Shown here in pieces: positions 9,804 through 17,694 of a stretch of DNA of 64,000 nucleotides. This DNA is from Neobacillus sp. PS3-12 (GTDB lineage: Bacteria > Bacillota > Bacilli > Bacillales > Cytobacillaceae), in NCBI RefSeq assembly GCF_030915385.1, contig NZ_CP133268.1, forward strand, positions 3,880,001-3,944,000, given 5' to 3'. The notes beneath the pieces were generated by a model. It did no database searches, was not told the origin of the DNA, and saw only the letters and a list, made by a program, of their open reading frames with translations. The first letter of the stretch is position 1. Each line of letters begins with the position of its first letter. The translations under genes and the position numbers were made by a program.

Positions 9804-10697
9804 ATGTCATCACGTTTTCAGCTTAGTTGGTCAATTAATGAAAAAGATGAAGGAAAGCTGATTAAGGACTTCCTTAAAGAAAAAGCGATTTCTCGGACAG
9901 CCTTAACGGATATTAAATTTAAGGGCGGCAGTATCCTGGTTAATGAAAAGGAAGTAAACGTCCGTTATAAGCTCAAGCTGGAAGATGAGTTAGTTTTATA
10001 TTTTCCCCCAGAGGTCCCGAGTGAAGGAGTTAGTGGGGAGAGCATTCCTCTGGATATTATTTATGAGGATGATTATTTGCTTGTAGTCAATAAACCTCCT
10101 GCGATGAATACCATTCCATCTCGTGAACATCCTGCTGGAAGTCTTGCCAATGCCCTTGTTGGTTATTATGACACGATCGGTATAACTGCCACATCGCATA
10201 TCGTGACACGACTGGATCGAAATACCTCAGGTCTCGTTTTAATTGCTAAGCATCGGCATGTCCATCATTTGTTTAGTGAAGCACAAAAACGTGGACAGGT
10301 AAAACGGACCTATGAAGCTTTTGCGAGTGGGGTAGTCTCTGATATTCAAGGAAAGATTGAGGAACCGATTGGCAGAAAAGATGACAGTATCATTGAAAGG
10401 GAGGTACGGGCTGACGGGCAATATGCTTGTACAAACTTTCGGGTGCTTGATAGGTACGATGAGTTTACCCATCTGGAATTACAGTTGGAAACTGGGAGGA
10501 CCCATCAAATTCGGGTGCATATGGCTTTTGTGGGCCACCCTTTATTAGGTGATGATTTATATGGCGGTGACACAAAGCTCATTCAGCGCCAGGCCTTGCA
10601 TTGCAGGAGGCTGCGGTTTTTTCATCCTTTTCTACTGGACGAAATGGAGTTTAGTTGCGAGCCTCCTGAAGATATGGAAAGATTAAAAATGAGCTGA
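9804..10697 (+). CDS. yjbO: RluA-family pseudouridine synthase (YjbO)
   Basis: 297 residues. Has an N-terminal S4-like part, then the catalytic motif HIVTRLDRNTSGLVLIAK with the essential aspartate, and the C-terminal ETGRTHQIRVHMAFVGHPLLGDDLYGG motif of the RluA/RluD group. Converts uridine to pseudouridine in rRNA (target not inferable). Ends at a GCTGACC/GGTCAGC terminator. Confidence 0.93.
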   Translation: MSSRFQLSWSINEKDEGKLIKDFLKEKAISRTALTDIKFKGGSILVNEKEVNVRYKLKLEDELVLYFPPEVPSEGVSGESIPLDIIYEDDYLLVVNKPPAMNTIPSREHPAGSLANALVGYYDTIGITATSHIVTRLDRNTSGLVLIAKHRHVHHLFSEAQKRGQVKRTYEAFASGVVSDIQGKIEEPIGRKDDSIIEREVRADGQYACTNFRVLDRYDEFTHLELQLETGRTHQIRVHMAFVGHPLLGDDLYGGDTKLIQRQALHCRRLRFFHPFLLDEMEFSCEPPEDMERLKMS

Positions 10698-10715
10698 CCT
10701 GTGATGGTCAGCTTT
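10692..10715 (+). terminator. Terminator after yjbO
   Basis: AGCTGACC and GGTCAGCT arms with a six-base loop, followed by a T-rich tract; it starts inside the stop region of yjbO. Confidence 0.75.
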
Positions 10716-10779
10716 ATTATTAAATGCGGCAAGAAAAACGTAGAATCCTTTGGAAGATAGCGGGCCAAGAACAAATGAG

Positions 10780-10860
10780 GCTGACTAGTGCCTGTGTTAA
10801 AGGAATAAGAGCGAGGAGGGGAAGTAAAGGGGCTGACTAGTGCCCGTGCTCAAGGAAAAA
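10780..10860 (+). repeat. Two direct copies of a GGCTGACTAGTGCC motif
   Basis: GGCTGACTAGTGCC followed by (T/C)GTG(T/C)T(A/C)AAGGAA occurs at about 10782 and again at about 10832, about 50 bases apart, in the 225-base gap between yjbO and prpE. A third partial GCGGGCACTA follows. No ORF is present here. Confidence 0.6.
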
Positions 10861-10922
10861 GTGAGAGTGCGGGCACTAAAGCGCCGCCCCCGCCGCCTCC
10901 CTACACCCTTGGGCTACCCCAA

Positions 10923-11662
10923 TTAATCAAACTCCCTAAATTTTTCAGCAACATATGGCATACTAGCAGGAACAGAAGCAATCTCCATCTCAGGATAACG
11001 TAATGCCGAAAGCTTGCCCCCAAATACCGCTCCTGTATCAATATTATAGGTATTGTTGACCTTTCTAACTTCTTTTACAGGAGTATGGCCATAAACAATG
11101 CAGGGCTTTCCCTTGTATTCTTTTGCCCAATCCCTCCTGATAGGGGTTCCATCAGGATTTTTTTCACCTGTTATATCCCCATAAAGCACAAAGGTTTTAA
11201 CTTTAGCCCCAGTTTGACCGATGTATTTTTCTTTATTCCGGCATGAGCAATAATCAGCTGCCCGTCATCGAGAGTAAGGTAAAGCGGTGCATTTTCATAA
11301 AGCTCTATAAATTGATGGCGAACTTTTTGCTGGTCTTTTTTGCCTATTGCCAAATATTCCGCAACTGTTGTCTCAAGTCCGTGGGTCGTTTGTACCTTAT
11401 TTCCAAGAAAATAACGATATAATTTATTACAATGATTTCCTGGGGTATAATAAGCCTGTTTCCGCTCGATAACTAAATTCCAAACAATATCGATTATTTT
11501 CAAGGATTCAGGGCCGCGGTCGGTAAGATCACCGACAAATCCAAGTTGACGTCCCTCAGGATGGATGGGAATTCCTGTCTCCCACCCATACCCCAACAAT
11601 TTTGTTAACTCTTGAAATTCCTTGTAACACCCATGGATATCACCGATAATATCAATTTTCAA
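10923..11662 (-). pseudogene. prpE: Bis(5'-nucleosyl)-tetraphosphatase PrpE, frameshifted
   Basis: Two overlapping frames together give a full PrpE of about 245 residues. The N-terminal part has [22 protein letters not shown] and TPGNHCNK (metallophosphatase motifs I-III), then IIAHAGI. The C-terminal part, in another frame, has VYGHTPV and [12 protein letters not shown]. The frame changes around 11190-11230. PrpE hydrolyses Ap4A-type nucleotides and phosphotyrosine, and has been linked to spore germination. The likely start is TTG at 11662 with AGGAGG eight bases upstream. It may be a real one-base mutation or a sequencing error. Confidence 0.85.
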
Positions 11663-11763
11663 CTTTCTGGCCTCCTTCGAACGAATCATTATTAATTTTG
11701 GTTTGTTTCATTTTTTATATGTTAATGAATAGTTTTTTAAGTAAGTAAAAAAAGAAGGGAGAG

Positions 11764-13608
11764 TTGGACACTCTGGGACAGCATGCATCCGTTATATCTC
11801 TATTAATTGTGGTCACGGCCGCATTTATCACGCCAATTATTCTACACCGCTTCAAATTATCTTTTATCCCCGTTGTTGTAGCTGAAATTCTAATGGGGCT
11901 CGTCATCGGAAAAACTGGGTTGAACGTCGTCCATGCGGATACGTGGCTTGGGACACTCTCCACGTTAGGATTTATCTTTTTAATGTTTTTAAGTGGTCTG
12001 GAAATTGATTTTTCTGCTTTTACCAAAAGTAAAAAGTCCCCTGGAGTTAAAAGAGAACCTAATTCATTCCTAGCTTCCGGACTTATTTTTGGAGGTATTT
12101 TCATTATTTCACTAGGCCTGTCGTTTTTATTTGTATGGGCTGGATTTATTGATAATGCCTTTTTAATGACGATGATTATTTCTACTATTTCTCTTGGAGT
12201 CGTTGTACCAACTTTAAAAGAAGCACATCTTATGAAAACAACTATTGGCCAAATTATTTTGTTAACAGCGGTTATTGCCGATTTGGTTACGATGATTTTA
12301 CTTGCCGTTTTCGTATCGCTCCACGAAGGTGGAAAAGGAAACACATGGCTGTTGCTTGTTCTTTTTGGTGCAGGAATTTGCCTTTATTTTATTGGGAGAG
12401 GATTTAAAAATCGAAACATTTTTGAAGCTTTATCAACAAGTACCGTTCAAATTAGTACAAGAGCCGTTTTCACTCTTATTATCGTTTTAGTGGGTTTGTC
12501 TGAATCAATAGGGGCAGAAAATATATTGGGTGCATTTCTAGCTGGAGTTCTTGTTTCCTTGTTATCACCAAATCAGGAACTGCTTCATAAGCTTGATTCC
12601 TTTGGTTATGGTTTTTTAATCCCCATCTTTTTTGTTATGGTAGGAGTGAATCTTAACCTATGGGCGCTTTTAAGTGATCCTAAGCTATTAATGCTGATCC
12701 CGCTATTACTTTTAGGACTGTTTATCTCGAAATTAGTTCCTGTTTATTTGTTAAAAATTTGGTATGACACCAAAACCGTTATTTCTTCAGGGTTCTTGTT
12801 AACCTCCACGTTATCACTGGTCATTGCAGCAGCAACAATTGGGGAAAAGATGAAAATTATTAGTTCAAAAATGGGTGGAACCCTTATTCTGGTCGCAGTT
12901 ATTACATCCATTATAGCGCCCATTGTCTTTAAAAAGTTATTTCCAAGAGAACGGGCTGCAAATAAAAAATTAAAGGTTGTTTTTATTGGTGCAACACAAT
13001 TAACACTGCCGATCTCTCTGGAGTTAAAATCGGGATTGTATGAAACAGTTATTTACCATAAGGAGTCAGATACAAAAATATCAAATTCCTTATTTGATGT
13101 GAACGAGATTTCCGATTATTCATTAGAAACGATTGAAAAAACAGAGGCTGTGCATGCGGATATTGTTGTCGTTTCTACTGGGGATGAGGAGGTCAATGCT
13201 GTCCTGGCAGTTGGGGTGAAAGAAAAGGGAATCCAAAGGGTCATCACTCGTATCGAGAGTCTAGATTTAGAAGAAAGCCTGCTTGAGCACAATGTTGAAG
13301 TGTTTTCTTCGTTTATTTCTACTAAAGTATTGCTAAGGGCATTAATTGAATCACCAAGTGTGATCGATATTTTAACTAATCAAGAAAATGCATTATATGA
13401 AATTAGGATGCGAAATGAGGAATTTGACGGGATGCTTTTAAGGCGTTTTCCGTTTATTGGGGATATTATTTTTGTCAGGATTTTTCGTGGAAATGATTCT
13501 ATTGTCCCGCATGGAGATACTGAATTAGAGTTGAATGACAGGCTGATTGTAACAGGTTCAAAAGAGTATGTTGACGAATTAAAAAAAGATCTTGAGTTTT
13601 GTGATTAA
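11764..13608 (+). CDS. yjbQ: Monovalent cation:proton antiporter (YjbQ, CPA2/KefB type)
   Basis: 614 residues: about twelve hydrophobic helices (residues about 10-395) of the Na+/H+ exchanger fold, with GLVIGKTGLN and FLSGLEIDF typical of CPA2. A cytoplasmic C-terminal region of about 210 residues contains an RCK/TrkA-N-like part (VVFIGAT..., ADIVVVSTGDEEVNAVLAV) and a TrkA-C-like end (LELNDRLIVTGSKEYVDEL). Start is TTG at 11764 behind GGGAG. It exports Na+ or K+ in exchange for protons. Same position as in B. subtilis. Confidence 0.9.
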   Translation: MDTLGQHASVISLLIVVTAAFITPIILHRFKLSFIPVVVAEILMGLVIGKTGLNVVHADTWLGTLSTLGFIFLMFLSGLEIDFSAFTKSKKSPGVKREPNSFLASGLIFGGIFIISLGLSFLFVWAGFIDNAFLMTMIISTISLGVVVPTLKEAHLMKTTIGQIILLTAVIADLVTMILLAVFVSLHEGGKGNTWLLLVLFGAGICLYFIGRGFKNRNIFEALSTSTVQISTRAVFTLIIVLVGLSESIGAENILGAFLAGVLVSLLSPNQELLHKLDSFGYGFLIPIFFVMVGVNLNLWALLSDPKLLMLIPLLLLGLFISKLVPVYLLKIWYDTKTVISSGFLLTSTLSLVIAAATIGEKMKIISSKMGGTLILVAVITSIIAPIVFKKLFPRERAANKKLKVVFIGATQLTLPISLELKSGLYETVIYHKESDTKISNSLFDVNEISDYSLETIEKTEAVHADIVVVSTGDEEVNAVLAVGVKEKGIQRVITRIESLDLEESLLEHNVEVFSSFISTKVLLRALIESPSVIDILTNQENALYEIRMRNEEFDGMLLRRFPFIGDIIFVRIFRGNDSIVPHGDTELELNDRLIVTGSKEYVDELKKDLEFCD

Positions 13609-13675
13609 TCGAACGTAGGGGGAAACGAAGTTAGTAAAATCCTGCTTCTTTTCATTTTTTGTTTAATGGTGTAAA

Positions 13676-13709
13676 ATTAGTACCAAGTACTATAACTTGT
13701 TGATATAAT
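13676..13709 (+). promoter_or_regulatory. FapR operator and promoter of fabI
   Basis: ATTAGTACC followed by a near-palindromic AAGTACTATAA (13676-13695) matches the FapR operator TTAGTACC-NN-GGTACTAA with small deviations. A TATAAT -10 box lies at 13704-13709, just downstream. FapR represses fatty acid synthesis genes and is released by malonyl-CoA; B. subtilis fabI belongs to its regulon. Confidence 0.8.
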
Positions 13710-13722
13710 AGGAGGTCTATTC

Positions 13723-14490
13723 ATGCTATCACTAGCTGGAAAAACATTTGTCGTAATGGGCGTAGCCAATAAACGTAGTATTGCTTGGGGAATTGCACGT
13801 TCCCTTCATCAAGCAGGTGCACGACTGATCTTTACATATGCAGGCGAAAGAATGGAAAGCAGTGTTCGCGAGCTTGCAGTTTCTTTGGAGGCTGACAATA
13901 CACTAGTATTACCATGTGATGTAACAAATGATGAAGAAATCACAAAATGCTTCGCTCAAATTAAAGACGAAGCAGGTGTCATTCATGGAATTGCCCATTG
14001 TATTGCTTTTGCCAATAAAGAAGAGCTCTCGGGTGAATATTTGAACACAACAAGAGACGGATTCCTGATGGCACAAAATATCAGTTCTTATTCACTAACT
14101 GCTATTGCCAAAGAAGCAAGAGGGTTAATGACAGAAGGCGGAAGCATCGTTACTCTAACTTATTTAGGGGGAGAGCGGGCAATTCCTAATTATAATGTCA
14201 TGGGTGTCGCAAAAGCTTCGCTTGACGCTAGTGTCCGTTACCTTGCTTCAGACCTTGGAAAAGACGGAATTCGGGTAAACTCTATTTCAGCTGGTCCAAT
14301 TCGAACATTATCGGCCAAAGGAATCAGTGATTTTAATTCAATTCTAAAAGAAATCGAAGAGAAAGCTCCACTTCGCCGCGCTACCACACCAGAGGAAGTA
14401 GGAGATACTGCTGTCTTCTTATTTAGTGATTTATCACGTGGCATTACCGGTGAAAATATTCACGTTGATTCTGGGTACCATATTTTATAA
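13723..14490 (+). CDS. fabI: Enoyl-[acyl-carrier-protein] reductase (NADH), FabI
   Basis: 255 residues, SDR-type enoyl-ACP reductase for the last step of fatty acid elongation and target of triclosan. The divergent SDR cofactor motif GVANKRSIAWGIA is near residue 13, and the catalytic pair Y-x6-K is seen in TYLGGERAIPNYNVMGVAKASLDASVRYLA. C-terminal GENIHVDSGYHIL is typical. AGGAGG lies eight bases before the ATG. Confidence 0.95.
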   Translation: MLSLAGKTFVVMGVANKRSIAWGIARSLHQAGARLIFTYAGERMESSVRELAVSLEADNTLVLPCDVTNDEEITKCFAQIKDEAGVIHGIAHCIAFANKEELSGEYLNTTRDGFLMAQNISSYSLTAIAKEARGLMTEGGSIVTLTYLGGERAIPNYNVMGVAKASLDASVRYLASDLGKDGIRVNSISAGPIRTLSAKGISDFNSILKEIEEKAPLRRATTPEEVGDTAVFLFSDLSRGITGENIHVDSGYHIL

Positions 14491-14501
14491 AAGCATTAAA
14501 A

Positions 14502-14527
14502 AGTCTGCACTATGCAGGCTTTTTTTT
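14502..14527 (+). terminator. Terminator after fabI
   Basis: AGTCTGCA and TGCAGGCT arms followed by eight T residues. Confidence 0.85.
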
Positions 14528-14625
14528 ATTCCCGTGAAAGGTGATGTTAATAACTGTACATATTATAGGAGTGATTGTTGAAATATAAAAATAAAGGATT
14601 AAAAGAATGTATGGAAGGTGGAAAA

Positions 14626-15093
14626 ATGACCTCACGTTTTTGGAAGCTGGGAATGGTTTTGATAGCTTTTGTTTTGTTGCCCGCCTGCGGGCAAGATAAC
14701 GGAAATGAAAGTCGTGGAGCACTTCTTAAAACAACCAATCCGTCCCCGCTCAGTATTGCAAATGGCAGGACAAGCCATGTTGAAAAAATTCGCAAAGATA
14801 TTAGTTCATTTCCAGAAGTGTACGATGTCGCCGTCATTAAAGGAAAAAAAGAAACGCTTGTCGTTTATAAAGTGAAACATTTGAACCGATTTAAGATGAA
14901 GGGGATTGAAGCCAAGCTCAACAAATTCCTTGAAAAAAGGTATCCAAAGGAAAACTTCAAGGTTTCCAGTGACTATAAAATATTTTTAGAAGCAGTCAGA
15001 TTGAGAGAGGATGAGGAAAAGCATAATCTTTCAGAAAAAGAAGCGGAAAAACAGTTCCAAAAAATCATTAAACTAAAGGATGAAACAACGTAA
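14626..15093 (+). CDS. YhcN/YlaJ-type sporulation lipoprotein
   Basis: 155 residues with a lipoprotein signal peptide: basic start, hydrophobic core and lipobox VLLPAC near residue 21. The rest matches the YhcN/YlaJ family, with a predicted mixed alpha/beta domain and a charged tail. ATG at 14626 has GGAAGGTGG upstream; the upstream in-frame codons are not needed. It lies 14 bases before spoVAC, so it is part of the spoVA-like operon, as in the mobile spoVA2 operons of Bacillus. Probably acts in the spore inner membrane during germination. Confidence 0.8.
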   Translation: MTSRFWKLGMVLIAFVLLPACGQDNGNESRGALLKTTNPSPLSIANGRTSHVEKIRKDISSFPEVYDVAVIKGKKETLVVYKVKHLNRFKMKGIEAKLNKFLEKRYPKENFKVSSDYKIFLEAVRLREDEEKHNLSEKEAEKQFQKIIKLKDETT

Positions 15094-15107
15094 GGAAGGG
15101 ATTAGCG

Positions 15108-15584
15108 ATGGCAAGTAAACAAAAAAATTTGACCCCGCAGCAGCAAAATTATCAGCAGCTGCAACAAAAGTATGAATTAAAACGCCCAGTGCTTAAAAAT
15201 TGTATAAAGGCGTTCTTTGTAGGCGGGCTGATTTGCACAATAGGTCAGGCAATCAGTTATTTTTACATATACTTTTTTAACTTTACTGAACAGACTGCGG
15301 GAAACCCAACAGTGGCAACGATGGTCTTTTTTGCGATGCTGCTGACAGGTTTTGGAGTATATGACCGTATCGGCCAATTTGGAGGAGCGGGTAGTGCTGT
15401 TCCGGTAACGGGCTTTGGAAACGCCGTTATTTCTGCTGCGATTGAACATCGGACAGAAGGTTTTGTTCTTGGCGTTGGCGGGAATATGTTCAAGCTTGCA
15501 GGGTCGGTCATTTTATTTGGTGTATTTGCCGCATTTGCAGTTGCACTCATTAAAACATTATTGGGGATGTGGGGGGTTTTGTAA
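15108..15584 (+). CDS. spoVAC: Stage V sporulation protein AC
   Basis: 158 residues with four membrane segments (about 32-55, 68-90, 120-140, 145-158). FGGAGSAVPVTGFGNAVISAAIEH is the SpoVAC/SpoVAE signature. Part of the spore inner-membrane channel that moves Ca-dipicolinate into the forespore and releases it at germination; SpoVAC is mechanosensitive. Its stop codon is directly followed by the spoVAD start. Confidence 0.93.
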   Translation: MASKQKNLTPQQQNYQQLQQKYELKRPVLKNCIKAFFVGGLICTIGQAISYFYIYFFNFTEQTAGNPTVATMVFFAMLLTGFGVYDRIGQFGGAGSAVPVTGFGNAVISAAIEHRTEGFVLGVGGNMFKLAGSVILFGVFAAFAVALIKTLLGMWGVL

Positions 15585-16610
15585 TTGCTAAAGGGACATC
15601 AATCCTGGGTCTTCAATAACAGGCCAATGATTGCGGCAACAGGTGTATCAGGCGGTCCATTTGAAGCGAACGGTAACCTGGCTAATGATTTTGATATTTT
15701 ACATGAAGACTTATGGATGGGGATGGATTCTTACGAGAAAGCTCACAGGGTTTTAATTGAAGAAGCCATAAAAACAGCCTTAGATAAAGCCAATGTTCAA
15801 AAAGAACAAGTACAATTTTTATTTGCAGGGGATTTGATTAATCAAATTACACCTTCAAGTTTTGCAGCAAAAACAATGCAAATACCATATTTTGGACTAT
15901 TTGGGGCATGTTCTACCTCAATGGAGGGTTTGGCGTTAGCATCCTTTGTTGTAAATAATCAAGGGGCAAAATATGTGCTGACAGGGGCCGCAAGCCATAA
16001 TGCTGCAGTGGAAAAACAATTCCGATATCCAACTGAATATGGCGGTCAAAAGCCGCCGACAGCACAATGGACGGTTACAGGTGCCGGTATCGGGCTCATC
16101 ATACCCAATGATTCATCAAAATCCATGCCTGTTGTTACATCTGCGACAATTGGAAAAGTAATTGATATGGGATTATCTGACCCCTTTAATATGGGTGGAG
16201 CAATGGCACCTGCAGCAGCAGATACGATTATGGCTCATTTTCGTGATCTTCAGATTGATCCCTCCTACTATGATTTAATTATCACTGGTGATCTTGGGAA
16301 AATCGGAAACGAAGTGGCTTATAAGCTTGTTCAACAAAGCGGTCTAAATATCGAGAGAACTCATTTTAAAGATTGCGGCTTATTAATCTACAAAGAAGAC
16401 CAGCCCGTTCAAGCGGGAGCTAGCGGTGCAGGCTGTTCAGCAACCGTTTTATATGGCCATTTGTTAAATCAATTGAAAAAAGGGGTTTATCGACGAATCC
16501 TTGTCGTTGCTACAGGAGCCTTGCTATCCCCATTAACCTTTCAACAAAAGGAAAGTATTCCATGTATAGCTCATGCTGTTTCCATTGAATTTAATGGAGA
16601 AGAGGGGTGA
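15585..16610 (+). CDS. spoVAD: Stage V sporulation protein AD
   Basis: 341 residues, thiolase-fold protein. LFGACSTSMEGLALASFVVNN carries the thiolase-like cysteine, and GAGIGLIIPN, GDLGKIGNEVAYKL and GASGAGCSATVLYGHLL follow. SpoVAD binds dipicolinic acid and is needed for its uptake. Translation starts at a TTG directly after the spoVAC stop, so coupling is expected. The first copy of spoVAD in most Bacillus is in a longer spoVA operon elsewhere. Confidence 0.93.
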   Translation: MLKGHQSWVFNNRPMIAATGVSGGPFEANGNLANDFDILHEDLWMGMDSYEKAHRVLIEEAIKTALDKANVQKEQVQFLFAGDLINQITPSSFAAKTMQIPYFGLFGACSTSMEGLALASFVVNNQGAKYVLTGAASHNAAVEKQFRYPTEYGGQKPPTAQWTVTGAGIGLIIPNDSSKSMPVVTSATIGKVIDMGLSDPFNMGGAMAPAAADTIMAHFRDLQIDPSYYDLIITGDLGKIGNEVAYKLVQQSGLNIERTHFKDCGLLIYKEDQPVQAGASGAGCSATVLYGHLLNQLKKGVYRRILVVATGALLSPLTFQQKESIPCIAHAVSIEFNGEEG

Positions 16611-16614
16611 ATCG

Positions 16615-16971
16615 ATGTTAGCGATGTTTTTTTGGGCCTTTGTCATTGGAGGAATCATCTGTGTGATTGGTCAGTTGCTATTTGATGTTGCCAAGCTTAC
16701 GCCTGGACATACGTTGAGCTTGCTCGTTGCAATTGGGGCTGTTTTAGGAGGATTAGGTCTTTATGAGCCATTAATCGATTTTGCCGGTGCAGGGGCTACG
16801 ATCCCGATTACAAGCTTTGGTAACTCCCTTGTGAATGGGGCTATGCAAGAAGCAGATTTGCATGGTGTTGTTGGAGTGTTAACAGGAATGTTCGAAGTGA
16901 CGAGTTCCGGTATTTCAGCAGCGATTATTTTTGGATTTATTGGTGCACTTCTTTTTAAACCAAAAGGTTAA
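16615..16971 (+). CDS. spoVAE: Stage V sporulation protein AE (AEb type)
   Basis: 118 residues with four hydrophobic helices and the FAGAGATIPITSFGNSLVNGAMQEA signature shared with SpoVAC. ATG at 16615 with GGGGTG upstream is preferred over the longer frame that overlaps spoVAD. Last gene of the operon; membrane part of the Ca-DPA channel. Confidence 0.92.
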   Translation: MLAMFFWAFVIGGIICVIGQLLFDVAKLTPGHTLSLLVAIGAVLGGLGLYEPLIDFAGAGATIPITSFGNSLVNGAMQEADLHGVVGVLTGMFEVTSSGISAAIIFGFIGALLFKPKG

Positions 16972-17076
16972 AAAGTTTAGTCCCCAATTTTCATCAAGCC
17001 CTGTTGGTTGCCTATACACTTTTTCAAGTTTTCTCATATGTTATTTATGAGAATGGATAAGTGAGGTGACTTATAT

Positions 17077-17205
17077 ATGTGGGGATTCGGATATGGTGGT
17101 GGCTGCGGCTACGGCTACGGCGGAGGCTTCTACGGCGGTTCAACATTCGTTTTAATCGTTGTATTGTTCATCCTTTTAATCATCGTTGGAGCAAGCTTCT
17201 ATTAA
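17077..17205 (+). CDS. YjcZ-family sporulation peptide (42 aa)
   Basis: Short ORF starting MWGFGYGGG, with a Gly/Tyr-rich N-terminal half and a hydrophobic C-terminal helix ([18 protein letters not shown]). This is the YjcZ family of small membrane-anchored peptides made during sporulation. GAGGTG lies seven bases upstream of the ATG. Sits between the spoVA genes and spoVIF. Confidence 0.85.
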   Translation: MWGFGYGGGCGYGYGGGFYGGSTFVLIVVLFILLIIVGASFY

Positions 17206-17327
17206 TAGATGCTTCTATCAACAAGAGGGGTTGGTCAACTTTGGCCAGCCCTTTCTTTATGAATCAAATCACCAAACTTCACTTCCTTCATACAATAAAG
17301 TAGCTAAAAAAGGGAGTGAATCTCAAA

Positions 17328-17585
17328 ATGGATAATGGTTTCTTTAAAAATATAGAAAAGAAAACAGGCGTAAACATGAAGGAAATTTTCGATTTAGCTA
17401 ATTCCTTGCAAAACGCCAATTTTAAAGATGAAAAAACAGTTAGAAATGTAATTCGGAGAGTTTCAAAAATGGCTAATAAACCAGTGAGCAAAGATGTAGA
17501 AGATCAACTTGTAAAAACGATCATTAATAATGGCAAACAACTTGATCTTAATACGATTGCAAATATGATGAATAACAAAAAATAA
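17328..17585 (+). CDS. spoVIF: Stage VI sporulation protein F (YjcC)
   Basis: 85 residues, starting MDNGFFKNIEKKTGV, with a run of conserved SpoVIF helices ending in LNTIANMMNNKK. SpoVIF acts in the mother cell and is needed for assembly of GerE-dependent coat proteins. ATG at 17328 has AAGGGAGTG upstream. Followed by a strong terminator. Confidence 0.9.
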   Translation: MDNGFFKNIEKKTGVNMKEIFDLANSLQNANFKDEKTVRNVIRRVSKMANKPVSKDVEDQLVKTIINNGKQLDLNTIANMMNNKK

Positions 17586-17620
17586 GACTTGTTTCCGACT
17601 TGGAAACAGGTCTTTTTTTT
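17584..17620 (+). terminator. Terminator after spoVIF
   Basis: AAGACTTGTTTCC and GGAAACAGGTCTT arms, then a run of eight T. Confidence 0.9.
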
Positions 17621-17694
17621 CAGCCAGGAAAGTATAAAGGTGCAACTACGCCTCTGTCTTCGCCCTTAGGGGCTCGCCAATCGGCGAGTTTTCT

